NCBI GenBank assembly: GCA_022601275.1
Contig: JAHZIT010000005.1
Location: 21,777 to 85,776, forward strand
Reading direction: 5' to 3'
Length of the DNA: 64,000 bases
Origin: Actinomycetes bacterium
Lineage (GTDB): Bacteria; Actinomycetota; Actinomycetes; Mycobacteriales; Mycobacteriaceae
The translations under genes and the position numbers were made by a program. The notes under the pieces are model-generated. The model saw only the letters and a list, made by a program, of their open reading frames with translations, was not told the DNA's origin and did no database searches. The number at the start of each line of letters is the position of its first letter. The first letter of the stretch is position 1. Positions 1 through 7,516 of this stretch are shown here, one piece after another.

Positions 1-86
1 TTACGCCGAGACCGCCTGAGAGTGGGCGCCGCGTACCGATTTCGGGGACCCGCTCGAACCCCCTGAGCGCCGGCGACGCACAGACC

Positions 87-587
87 TCAGACCAGGTACT
101 GCGCGGTGCTGCCTGACAACGGCATGCCCGGCATGCCCAGCTTGCGATGGTCCCAGCTGCGCATACGGGACGGCAGGACCCGCACACAGATGCGGTTGTT
201 CATCATCTGATCGACGAAGGGCCGCATCTCTTCGGTGTAAGGGCCGGTGTAGCGCTCCCAGACGCTGATGCCTACGCGCAGGTTGGTGTCAGGGTCGTCG
301 ACGATCTCGGCCTGCCCATCGATCGACACGCCACGCAGCGTGTCGTAGGTCTGGCCATCTTCGATCATCACGGTGATGGTCGGGTCGCGGCGCAGGTTGA
401 CCGCCTTCTGCGACTTGGCCTTGGTTTCGAACCAGATCTCTCCGTCCAGCACCGCGTACCACATCGCGACCAGGTGCGGTCGGCCACCGGGCAGCACTGT
501 GGCCATGGTGGCGGTGCGGCTACGTTCGATGAATTCGGCGATCTCGTCCTCGGACATGACGATCTTCGAGCGTTCTTTGTTGCCCAC
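87..587 (-). CDS. PPOX/split-barrel flavin or F420-dependent oxidoreductase family protein
   Basis: A 166-residue protein of the pyridoxamine-5'-phosphate-oxidase-like split-barrel fold, which in mycobacteria mostly binds F420 or flavin. Family-like stretches include TMATVLPGGRPHLVAMWYAV and the C-terminal SWDHRKLGMPGMPL. I place the start at GTG 587 (VGNKERSKIV...), because family members begin with a similar GNxER segment; the open frame continues upstream to 686 without family-like sequence. An internal ATG at 557 is a weaker alternative. It diverges from mgtE across a 260-bp gap that shows no clear motif. Substrate unknown; F420 versus FMN use cannot be decided by reading. Confidence 0.8.
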   Translation of the reverse strand: MGNKERSKIVMSEDEIAEFIERSRTATMATVLPGGRPHLVAMWYAVLDGEIWFETKAKSQKAVNLRRDPTITVMIEDGQTYDTLRGVSIDGQAEIVDDPDTNLRVGISVWERYTGPYTEEMRPFVDQMMNNRICVRVLPSRMRSWDHRKLGMPGMPLSGSTAQYLV

Positions 588-847
588 GTTCCCGATACTT
601 TCAGGCCGCTGCGGCGGCCGGTTCCCGGGGCGGGGACAAACGACCGGACCGTGCGCGCCGGCGTCCGAGCGCCCGGCGGTGGGCACCCATCCACCAGAAC
701 TCGACCTTGCCCTCCTTCCCGGCGGTCTCGACGTCCCACCGCCTGTTCACCACCGATTCACCTTCTCTCCATGCGCTTTGGCGAGAGTGCGGGTGTGGAT
801 ATCCGCCGCGGGGCCCGTGCCGCGGAACCACCCATCAAAGGAGAGTC

Positions 848-2215
848 ATGTCCTCGACCACCAACGCCCCCCAGGAGCTGCGGGATGTGCTGGCAGACGG
901 GCAGATTGCGAACTGGCTCAAAGCGGTGCCGTTACCCGCCGAGCGCAGTCGGCAGCTGGCCAAGCTCAGCAGGTCCGAGCTGCGACAGCTCGGGGTGATC
1001 CTGGATGTGGAGACAGCAGAGGATCTGTTGGACTCCGTCGACTACGACCTGGCGGCGCGCACTGTCTCCGCGTTGGATCCCGCTGTCGCCGCTCCCCTGG
1101 TCGACGGCCTCGACACCGACCACGCCACCGAGGTGCTGCGTGAGATGAAAGACCCGGCGCGCGAGGCGGTCCTCTCGGCGCTGCCGGCCGAGCGCGCCTC
1201 CGCGCTGCGCGCGCTGCAGGAGTGGCCCAAGGATTCCGCGGCCGCGCACATGGTGCCCGAGGCGCTGCTCGTCGCACCCGGCACCCCTGCCGCACAGGCC
1301 ATCGCCGAGGTGCGTCAGGACGCGGCCGCACTGCGCGCCGATTCCCGGACCGGGGCCTACATCTACGTGACCGACGCCGACCGTCACCTACTCGGTGTGG
1401 TGGCGTTTCGCGACCTGGTGCTGGCCGAAGCCGATCAGCGAGTGTCGGAACTGATGAGCGACGACGTGCGATGGGTCTCAGCCTTGACCGACGCCGAGGA
1501 GGCCGCCCAGGCGCTCGATGATTTCAATCTGGTGGCGGTGCCCGTCGTCGATGGCGACCAGCGCCTACTGGGCATCCTGACCGAATCCACCGCGGCCGAC
1601 ATCGCCGAGCAAGAAGCCACCGAGGACGCTGAACGGCAGGGCGGTTCGGCGCCGCTGGAATTGCCCTACCTGCGGGCGTCTCCGTGGCTGCTTTGGCGCA
1701 AGCGAATCGGCTGGCTGCTCCTGTTGTTCGCCGCCGAGGCTTACACGGGCACGGTGTTACGGGCGTTCGAAGACGAGATGGAAGCCGTGGTGGCCCTGGC
1801 CTTCTTCATCCCGTTGCTGATCGGCACCGGCGGCAATACCGGAACGCAGATCACCACGACGCTGGTGCGGGCGATGGCTGTCGGCGACGTGCGACTACGT
1901 GATGTACCGGCGATACTCGCCAAGGAGTTGTCGACCGGTGTGCTGATCGCTGTGACGATGGCGCTGGCAGCACTCATCCGGGCGTGGATGCTTGGGGTGG
2001 GGCCGGAGGTAACCCTGACCGTCTCCCTGACTGTCGGCGCGATCGTGCTGTGGGCCGCGTTCATCGCGTCGATCCTGCCGCCGGTGCTCAAGAAGGTCGG
2101 GATCGACCCTGCGCTCGTCTCGTCTCCGCTCATCGCTACCGTCGTCGACGGCACCGGGTTGATGATCTACTTCTGGATCGCGCATCTGACGCTGTCGCAA
2201 TTACAGGGTCTGTAG
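848..2215 (+). CDS. mgtE: MgtE-family magnesium channel/transporter
   Basis: 455 residues in the MgtE layout: an N-terminal helical domain (about 20-135), a tandem CBS pair (about 140-270) that senses intracellular Mg2+, and a C-terminal membrane domain (about 310-455) with five hydrophobic helices. The pore-region motif PLLIGTGGNTGTQ is clear. It imports Mg2+ across the inner membrane and closes when cytosolic Mg2+ is high. ATG 848 follows a strong ribosome binding site (AAAGGAGAG at about 838), so the longer open frame upstream is rejected. Length fits the family. It is convergent with the downstream symporter, 42 bp away. I saw no convincing M-box riboswitch upstream. Confidence 0.93.
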   Translation: MSSTTNAPQELRDVLADGQIANWLKAVPLPAERSRQLAKLSRSELRQLGVILDVETAEDLLDSVDYDLAARTVSALDPAVAAPLVDGLDTDHATEVLREMKDPAREAVLSALPAERASALRALQEWPKDSAAAHMVPEALLVAPGTPAAQAIAEVRQDAAALRADSRTGAYIYVTDADRHLLGVVAFRDLVLAEADQRVSELMSDDVRWVSALTDAEEAAQALDDFNLVAVPVVDGDQRLLGILTESTAADIAEQEATEDAERQGGSAPLELPYLRASPWLLWRKRIGWLLLLFAAEAYTGTVLRAFEDEMEAVVALAFFIPLLIGTGGNTGTQITTTLVRAMAVGDVRLRDVPAILAKELSTGVLIAVTMALAALIRAWMLGVGPEVTLTVSLTVGAIVLWAAFIASILPPVLKKVGIDPALVSSPLIATVVDGTGLMIYFWIAHLTLSQLQGL

Positions 2216-2257
2216 CCGTTGCCCCCGTCTGCGAGCACCCCATCGCGGTCTGACCGC

Positions 2258-3703
2258 TCAGTCGCCGCCGACGCCAGCGGGATCGGCGACCCGGCGCACC
2301 CAGATATCACCCTCGAGGGTTCCCGGTAGCCCTGCTTCGTCGGCGATGAACACGGGATTCTGTCCTGCTTCTGCCTGTCGGTGGTAGTCCTTGATGGCGG
2401 CGAACGCCCACTTGCCCAACAGACAGATTGCGACCAGGTTGACCAGCGCCATGCAGCCCATCGCCACGTCGGCGAGCGCCCACACCAAGGTCAGCTCCGA
2501 TAGCGCGCCCACGGCGATCGCCATCAGCACAAAGACCCGGAAGACGTTGATCGTCATTCCCCGAGCGCCGAGAAAGAACAGGTTGATCTCGGCGTAGACG
2601 TAATTGCCGAGCACCGATGAGAAGGCGAAGACGAAGACCAGCACCACCATCAGCGATACGGTCCAGGAGCCAAGGCCTTGGGCGACTGCGGCCTGAGTGA
2701 GGGTCGCCCCCTCTACCCGGGTGGGGGTCGACGGATCGTAGATGTCGGGTCCCGACACGAGGATGATGAACGCCGTCGCCGTGCAGATGACCATGGTGTC
2801 GACGAAGACGCCCAGCGACTGGATCAGACCCTGCTTGACCGGGTGGGAGACGGTGGCCGTGGCGGCCACGTTGGGCGCGCTGCCCATGCCGGCCTCGTTG
2901 GAGAACAGTCCGCGCTTGACGCCGTTGAGCATTGCTGCGGCGATACCGCCGGCGAAACCGCCGGCCATTTCGGTGAACCCGAACGCGCCCCCGATGATCT
3001 GGGTCAGCACTTCGGGGAGGAAGTCGATGTTGACCGCCACGATCACCATGGCCAAACCCGCGTAGGCCAGGGCCATCAGTGGCAGCACGATCTCAGCGAT
3101 TCGTGCCACCCGCTTGACGCCGCCGAAGAGCACCGGGGCGGCCAAGACGAGCAGGCCCGCCGTCGTCCAGCCGACTTCGACCGTGTACGAAACGTTGAGC
3201 ACCGCGGCGATGGCATTGGCCTGCACCATGTTGAACGCGATACCGAACGTAAAGATCAACAGGACGGCGAAGATGATGCCGCCGGTTCGCGATCCCAGGC
3301 CGCGCTGAATGTAGAAAGCTGGACCGCCGCGGAACGACCCGTCGCCGGCCCGGACCTTGAAGATCTGGCCGAGGGTCGCCTCGATCAGAGCGGTAGCCAT
3401 CCCGATCGCCGCGACCACCCACATCCAGAAGATCGATCCGGGTCCCCCCACAGTCAGCGCGATCGCGACGCCGGCGATGTTTCCGGTGCCGACGCGGGAG
3501 GCCAGTCCGACGCAGAACGCCTGGAACGACGAAATCCCTTCGCCGTGCGTGCGCGAGTGGGTGAGCTGGCCCAGCATCTTTTTGACGTAGCGGATCTGGA
3601 TGAAGCGGGTGCGGATGGTGAAGTAGATGCCGACCGCGACCAGCAGATACACCAGGATGTAGCTGTAGAGCACATCGCCGACAGCTCCGATCAGCTCTTC
3701 CAT
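2258..3703 (-). CDS. AGCS-family alanine/glycine:cation symporter
   Basis: 481 residues with about ten hydrophobic helices and the AGCS (sodium:alanine symporter) signatures: GLASRVGTGNIAGVAIALT near residue 70, FKVRAGDGSFRGGPAFYIQRG near 120, and KRGLFSNEAGMGSAPN near 265. Members import alanine or glycine with Na+ or H+. ATG 3703 has GGGAG eight bases upstream and begins with a plausible first helix, so I prefer it to the frame start at 3745. It diverges from hmp across 148 bp. I looked for a glycine riboswitch in this leader and saw none. The substrate is inferred from the family only. Confidence 0.9.
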   Translation of the reverse strand: MEELIGAVGDVLYSYILVYLLVAVGIYFTIRTRFIQIRYVKKMLGQLTHSRTHGEGISSFQAFCVGLASRVGTGNIAGVAIALTVGGPGSIFWMWVVAAIGMATALIEATLGQIFKVRAGDGSFRGGPAFYIQRGLGSRTGGIIFAVLLIFTFGIAFNMVQANAIAAVLNVSYTVEVGWTTAGLLVLAAPVLFGGVKRVARIAEIVLPLMALAYAGLAMVIVAVNIDFLPEVLTQIIGGAFGFTEMAGGFAGGIAAAMLNGVKRGLFSNEAGMGSAPNVAATATVSHPVKQGLIQSLGVFVDTMVICTATAFIILVSGPDIYDPSTPTRVEGATLTQAAVAQGLGSWTVSLMVVLVFVFAFSSVLGNYVYAEINLFFLGARGMTINVFRVFVLMAIAVGALSELTLVWALADVAMGCMALVNLVAICLLGKWAFAAIKDYHRQAEAGQNPVFIADEAGLPGTLEGDIWVRRVADPAGVGGD

Positions 3704-3851
3704 GACCACTCCCGATGTCTTTTTAGGTAAACGCGGTCGGATCATCCTGTCACCGCGGCACCGATACCGCGCGATAAGTTGATCGATCCGATTCCCCCGC
3801 CTGGCTGATGGGCGGCTACGCTTCCCAATCGTCCATCGTCAGAGGAGTCAT

Positions 3852-5075
3852 GTGCTATCGCCCGAGTCCACCGAAATCGTCAAGGCGACCGCCGGCGTCG
3901 TCGCCGAGAACTCCGTCGCAATCACCGAGCGGTTCTACCCGCATATGTTCGCCGCGCATCCCGAGTTGATGCGCGTGTTCAACAAGGCGAATCAGGCGAT
4001 CGGTGAGCAACCGCGTGCCCTGGCTGCCAGCGTTGTGGCATATGCCGTGCAACTGATCGACCCGGACGCGCCTGACTTCGGCCCGATCCTGCGCCGGATC
4101 GCCCACAAGCACGTGTCGTTGGGGATCAAGTCCTACGAGTACCCGATAGTCGGACACCACCTGATGTGGGCCATCGGTGACGTGCTCGGCGACGCGGTGA
4201 CCCCCGAAGTCGCGGCTGCCTGGGACGAAGTCTATTGGCTCTTCGGCTGTCAGCTCATTGCCGAGGAAGCGCGCCTGTACGCGCTAGGGGGTACCGATCC
4301 TGAGCATCCGTGGCACAAGTACCGGATCGTCGAGCGGATCGACGAGAACCCCGACGTTTTCTCCCTCCTCCTCGCCCCGGTTGACGGCACGGCCCCCGAG
4401 CATTCGACCGGCCAATACGTCGCGATCGCCGTCGACCTGCCCAACGGTGAGCGACAACCGCGGCAGTACACCATCTCGTCCGGGCCGCGGGGCGACTCGC
4501 TGCGGGTGACCATCAAGCGCGTCCGCGGCCTCCACGGGGCCCCGGATGGCCAGGTCTCGAACTGGCTGGGCGACAACGCGAAACCCGGCATGCTGCTGGA
4601 CGTCTCGCAGCCCAGCGGTGACCTGGTGCTCGAGGAGTCGGACGGTCCGCTGGTTCTCGTGTCGGCGGGCATCGGGATCACCCCGATCGCCGCGATCGTC
4701 GAGGATCTGTCACGTCGCCAGCCTGACCGGCAGGTGCGAATATTCCATGCCGACGTGTCGCACACCAGCCACGCACTCTACGACCACCTTCGCCGCCAGG
4801 TGCTCTCGATGGGAGACGCCAAGGCGCAGAACTGGTATGAGGAGGACGCCGAATCCGCACCCACTCTGTATCCGGCCTTACCCGGGTTCATGGACCTGTC
4901 GGACATCGAAATCCCCGCAGATGCAACAGTATTCATGTGCGGTCCGTTGCCGTTCATGCAGGCGACCCGCAAGACCCTGCTCGGCAAGGGCGTCTCCGCC
5001 GAACGAATCCACTACGAAGTCTTCGGTCCCGACCTGTGGGCCAACAACCCCGACAACGCGGAGACCACCGCGTAG
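3852..5075 (+). CDS. hmp: Flavohaemoglobin (nitric oxide dioxygenase)
   Basis: 407 residues with an N-terminal globin domain (1-145) and a C-terminal ferredoxin-NADP-reductase-like part (about 150-400). Tyr29 matches the B10 Tyr of E. coli Hmp and His87 in the KHVSLGIK segment is the proximal haem ligand. RQYTISS is the FAD-binding motif, VSAGIGITP the NAD(P)H motif, and FGPDLW the C-terminal flavin-side motif. The enzyme turns NO and O2 into nitrate using NAD(P)H and protects against nitrosative stress. The start is GTG 3852 after AGAGGAG; an overlapping ATG at 3850 is in another frame. It diverges from the AGCS symporter; no regulator gene is adjacent. Confidence 0.93.
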   Translation: MLSPESTEIVKATAGVVAENSVAITERFYPHMFAAHPELMRVFNKANQAIGEQPRALAASVVAYAVQLIDPDAPDFGPILRRIAHKHVSLGIKSYEYPIVGHHLMWAIGDVLGDAVTPEVAAAWDEVYWLFGCQLIAEEARLYALGGTDPEHPWHKYRIVERIDENPDVFSLLLAPVDGTAPEHSTGQYVAIAVDLPNGERQPRQYTISSGPRGDSLRVTIKRVRGLHGAPDGQVSNWLGDNAKPGMLLDVSQPSGDLVLEESDGPLVLVSAGIGITPIAAIVEDLSRRQPDRQVRIFHADVSHTSHALYDHLRRQVLSMGDAKAQNWYEEDAESAPTLYPALPGFMDLSDIEIPADATVFMCGPLPFMQATRKTLLGKGVSAERIHYEVFGPDLWANNPDNAETTA

Positions 5076-5089
5076 AGGCGGTTCAGGAG

Positions 5090-5104
5090 ACGGGATGATC
5101 CCGT
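5090..5104. terminator. Short GC-rich hairpin between convergent hmp and hydroxylase genes
   Basis: ACGGGA-TGA-TCCCGT is a perfect 6-bp inverted repeat with a 3-nt loop, followed by TTT on the plus strand. It sits in the 33-bp gap between two convergent genes, 15 bp after the hmp stop. Position and structure suggest a terminator for hmp; the T tract is short. Confidence 0.5.
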
Positions 5105-5108
5105 TTGA

Positions 5109-5774
5109 TCACCCGGCTCCAAGCCCGGCGTGCAGGTTTTTTGCCGTCGGTGAGGTAGGCACCGTCGCCGGGTCGGGATAGGTGCGAAGTACCCGATCGG
5201 CGGTGCCCGAGCTGGTGACGGTGAACCAATAGTGCTCGTTCTTGAAGTGGTGGAGCCGGTGATCGCGGTAGATCGCCCGATACATGCGCGTCTTCGGTTT
5301 GTAGTCGCTATGGATGAGATAGTGGCTCCACTCGTAGACCAAACCGAGCACGGTCAGGAATCCGAGGAAGGTCAGGCCCAGGCCCGGGCGCGGAAACGCC
5401 AGCAGCGCAATCGCAATGGCCAGCGGCAGCACCCACAGCAGCGCCGGCCAGGGAATGAATATCTCCGGCACGCTGCGCGGAGCCAGATGGTGTTCCCGAT
5501 GCTTACGGGCCAGCAAGGAGTCGATGGTCAGCCGCCCGACGCGTCGTGGCCGCCAGTGCAGGATGAAGACGTGGATGATCCATTCGAAGAATGGGAACAC
5601 AGCCACCATCACCACCGGGACCAGCGCGTCGGTGTACTGCCAGTCGCCGACGGCGATTCGCGCGGTAACCGCGCCGACGAGGGTGGCGAGGATCATCCAG
5701 GGCGATGGATAGGTCCAGAATTCACGCCGGGCGTCACTGAGGGTAAAGGCCTTTCGTGCGGTCGCAGTGCTCAT
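5109..5774 (-). CDS. Fatty-acid hydroxylase/sterol desaturase superfamily membrane protein
   Basis: 221 residues with four hydrophobic segments and the histidine clusters of the di-iron fatty-acid-hydroxylase superfamily: HVFILH (about residue 68), KHREHH (about 91), HYLIHSDY (about 151) and [13 protein letters not shown] (about 172). Such enzymes hydroxylate or desaturate lipids at the membrane using O2; the substrate cannot be told from sequence. Its ATG overlaps the stop of the upstream FadR-type regulator as ATGA, so translation is probably coupled and the two form one operon. By context, the regulator likely controls this enzyme. Confidence 0.82.
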   Translation of the reverse strand: MSTATARKAFTLSDARREFWTYPSPWMILATLVGAVTARIAVGDWQYTDALVPVVMVAVFPFFEWIIHVFILHWRPRRVGRLTIDSLLARKHREHHLAPRSVPEIFIPWPALLWVLPLAIAIALLAFPRPGLGLTFLGFLTVLGLVYEWSHYLIHSDYKPKTRMYRAIYRDHRLHHFKNEHYWFTVTSSGTADRVLRTYPDPATVPTSPTAKNLHAGLGAG

Positions 5775-6493
5775 CGAGGTTCCTCCATGGATGTGAACAC
5801 GGCACTCAGCGCCGTGGTTGCGGGTTCGAGTAGGTCCAGCGCGGCTGCTTTCGCAGCGGGGGCGTCGCCGCGCGAGATCGCCTCAGCGAGTGCGCGGTAG
5901 GCCTGCGGACGGCCGACTTCGGCTGCCATGACGGCCGCGAGTGCGGGAAGCGCGGGCTCGTAGGCGGCGCGAAGGGTGTTGTACATGAGCCGGAATGTGA
6001 TCGAGTCCGCACCGTCGACGACGTGGTCCCAGAACGTCAGCGCGTGACGCTGCCGCTCAACCTGATCCGTCTCTGTCTCGAGGGCGCGCACCGCCTCGTC
6101 GAGCAACGCTGGCAACTCCGGCCGGCGTCGCTGAGCGGCGAGTTCGGCAACCTTGGGCCCGTTGTGCAGGCGTGCTTCGACGATGCTCCGTGCGACGCTG
6201 ACGTCGAGCTGTCCGCTCCGCAGCAGCAGGCGGGGCAACAGGTCCAGTCCGGCGTGCCGGCGGAAGTCGCGCACGGTGGTGGCATCACCCTGACGGACTT
6301 CGACCAGACCGGCGGCCGAGACCCGCTTGATTGCTTCGCGCACGGCAGGGCGCGACACCCCGAGCACCTCGGCGAGCCGACGCTCGCTGGGCAACGTCTG
6401 GCCCGGTTGCATTTCCCCGCTGAGCACCTCGGCCACGATCTGCTCGAACACGTCTTCGGGTACAGATCTGCGGTTCACCGGCTGTAGTGCCAT
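5771..6493 (-). CDS. FadR-type GntR transcriptional regulator
   Basis: 240 residues. Residues about 8-78 form a GntR winged helix-turn-helix ([22 protein letters not shown], then a wing ending [13 protein letters not shown]). The remaining helical part (about 90-235) resembles the FCD/FadR ligand-binding domain, which usually binds an acyl-CoA or organic acid. Start ATG 6493 has GAGG just upstream. A perfect FadR-type palindrome lies 35-49 bp upstream and abuts a TTGACG -35-like hexamer, which suggests autoregulation. The gene is translationally coupled to the hydroxylase downstream. An acyl ligand is inferred from the partner gene and operator type, not shown. Confidence 0.87.
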   Translation of the reverse strand: MALQPVNRRSVPEDVFEQIVAEVLSGEMQPGQTLPSERRLAEVLGVSRPAVREAIKRVSAAGLVEVRQGDATTVRDFRRHAGLDLLPRLLLRSGQLDVSVARSIVEARLHNGPKVAELAAQRRRPELPALLDEAVRALETETDQVERQRHALTFWDHVVDGADSITFRLMYNTLRAAYEPALPALAAVMAAEVGRPQAYRALAEAISRGDAPAAKAAALDLLEPATTALSAVFTSMEEPR

Positions 6494-6498
6494 GCCTC

Positions 6499-6528
6499 AG
6501 CATGGCCCACATACCGGCCAGACGTCAA
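6499..6528 (-). promoter_or_regulatory. Candidate promoter of the fadR-type regulator operon
   Basis: On the minus strand, TTGACG (6528-6523) is followed after 18 bp by CATGCT (6504-6499), just ahead of the regulator start at 6493. The -35 is good, the -10 is weak. The operator at 6528-6542 shares one base with the -35 and would interfere with polymerase. Confidence 0.4.
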
Positions 6529-6542
6529 GTGGTCATACCACT
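6528..6542. promoter_or_regulatory. Perfect FadR-type operator palindrome
   Basis: AGTGGT-CAT-ACCACT: two perfect 6-bp half sites around a 3-bp spacer, matching the TGGTNNNACCA core recognised by FadR-subfamily GntR proteins. It lies immediately upstream of the -35 of the FadR-type gene and contains the stop codon of the preceding GTPase gene (6533-6535). Expected role: binding site for the regulator encoded next to it. Confidence 0.75.
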
Positions 6543-7462
6543 GCAGGTGGGTGCCGGCCCCGGAGTCGAGCGAAGATGTCGTCGCCGAGCGATCCAGGTG
6601 CGCCGATCGCAACCAGGCGGGCGCCAGATCGGGTCGGCCCCCCGTCACGAGGGGTCACCCGGATCCGGGTGCCGACGACCTGGACAGTGCAGGCTGCGGG
6701 CCCATCGCCGGTGAGTTCGGCGACACCCTTGACCCGCAGCAGTCCCTGCGGGAGCGAGTTCAGCCAGTCATGGAGGACTGCCGGGTCGAGGGGCTCAGCA
6801 GATGCGAAACTCTGGGTGTCCAGTTCGGTATGCGAAGGACCCGCGCCGTCGAAATGCCCGGCAGGTGATGCCGGCGTTTGCAGCGGTCCCAGAATCACCT
6901 CCAGCGGCACCGCGCCGCGCACGGCTTCGACGGCGGGAACCCCCGGCGCCCGCTCCGAGATGAAATTCCGAATAGCGGCCCGCTCGGGACCGTCGATCTC
7001 GTCGACCTTGTTGATGACGAGTAGATCGGCACTCTTGAGTTGCTCGCCGACGGTGTCCCCCACGTAGCGATCGGCCACCTGCCTGCGCACCGCGACAGCG
7101 TCGACAACCACCAGCGTTCCGTCGAGTCGCAATCCCGGCCCGCCGGCTGCGCCGGCGATGCGCCGCGGAAGTGAAACCCCGCTGGCCTCAACGAGAATCT
7201 GGTCCGGGGGCGTCGGAAGTTTGCGCAGCACCTGAAGCGCTTCGGTGAGCCCTCCGCCCAGGCTGCAGCAGATACATCCGTTGCGCAGACTGATCGTGTC
7301 GGTCCCGGCGGATTCGATCAACTCTGCATCGATGTCGAGGTCACCGAAGTCGTTGACGAGTACGGCCAGCCGCAGTCCCCGATTAGCCCGCAGCACGTGA
7401 TTGACCAGCGTCGTCTTACCCGCGCCAAGAGCTCCCCCGATCACCGTGATGGGGATGCTCAA
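6533..7462 (-). CDS. COG0523 (CobW/P47K) GTPase, putative metal chaperone
   Basis: 309 residues. Walker A GALGAGKT (residues 10-17), the COG0523 CxCC motif in NGCICCSL (about 62-69), and NKVD for guanine specificity (about 150). The C-terminal part (about 220-309) fits the short CobW_C domain. The family uses GTP to place Zn, Co or Fe into client proteins. The start is TTG 7462, required to keep the first strand MSIPITVIGG; GAAGG lies about 10 bases upstream. It follows a metal-dependent amidohydrolase by 54 bp on the same strand, so that enzyme is a possible client (inference). No Zur box was recognised. Confidence 0.85.
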   Translation of the reverse strand: MSIPITVIGGALGAGKTTLVNHVLRANRGLRLAVLVNDFGDLDIDAELIESAGTDTISLRNGCICCSLGGGLTEALQVLRKLPTPPDQILVEASGVSLPRRIAGAAGGPGLRLDGTLVVVDAVAVRRQVADRYVGDTVGEQLKSADLLVINKVDEIDGPERAAIRNFISERAPGVPAVEAVRGAVPLEVILGPLQTPASPAGHFDGAGPSHTELDTQSFASAEPLDPAVLHDWLNSLPQGLLRVKGVAELTGDGPAACTVQVVGTRIRVTPRDGGPTRSGARLVAIGAPGSLGDDIFARLRGRHPPAVV

Positions 7463-7516
7463 GCTGGTCGCGCCTTCGAACAGGGCCTCGTCGGCGCCGG
7501 GGCGGCACCCATCGGC

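Noticed and set aside
1-86. Minus-strand reading frame ending at the TAA complement of bases 1-3
   Set aside because: The frame overlaps the split-barrel gene and has no start or family features visible within the window.
588-847. M-box Mg2+ riboswitch ahead of mgtE
   Set aside because: The 260-bp leader was read for paired M-box elements and none were convincing.
3704-3851. Glycine riboswitch ahead of the AGCS symporter
   Set aside because: The conserved aptamer core was not seen on the minus strand.
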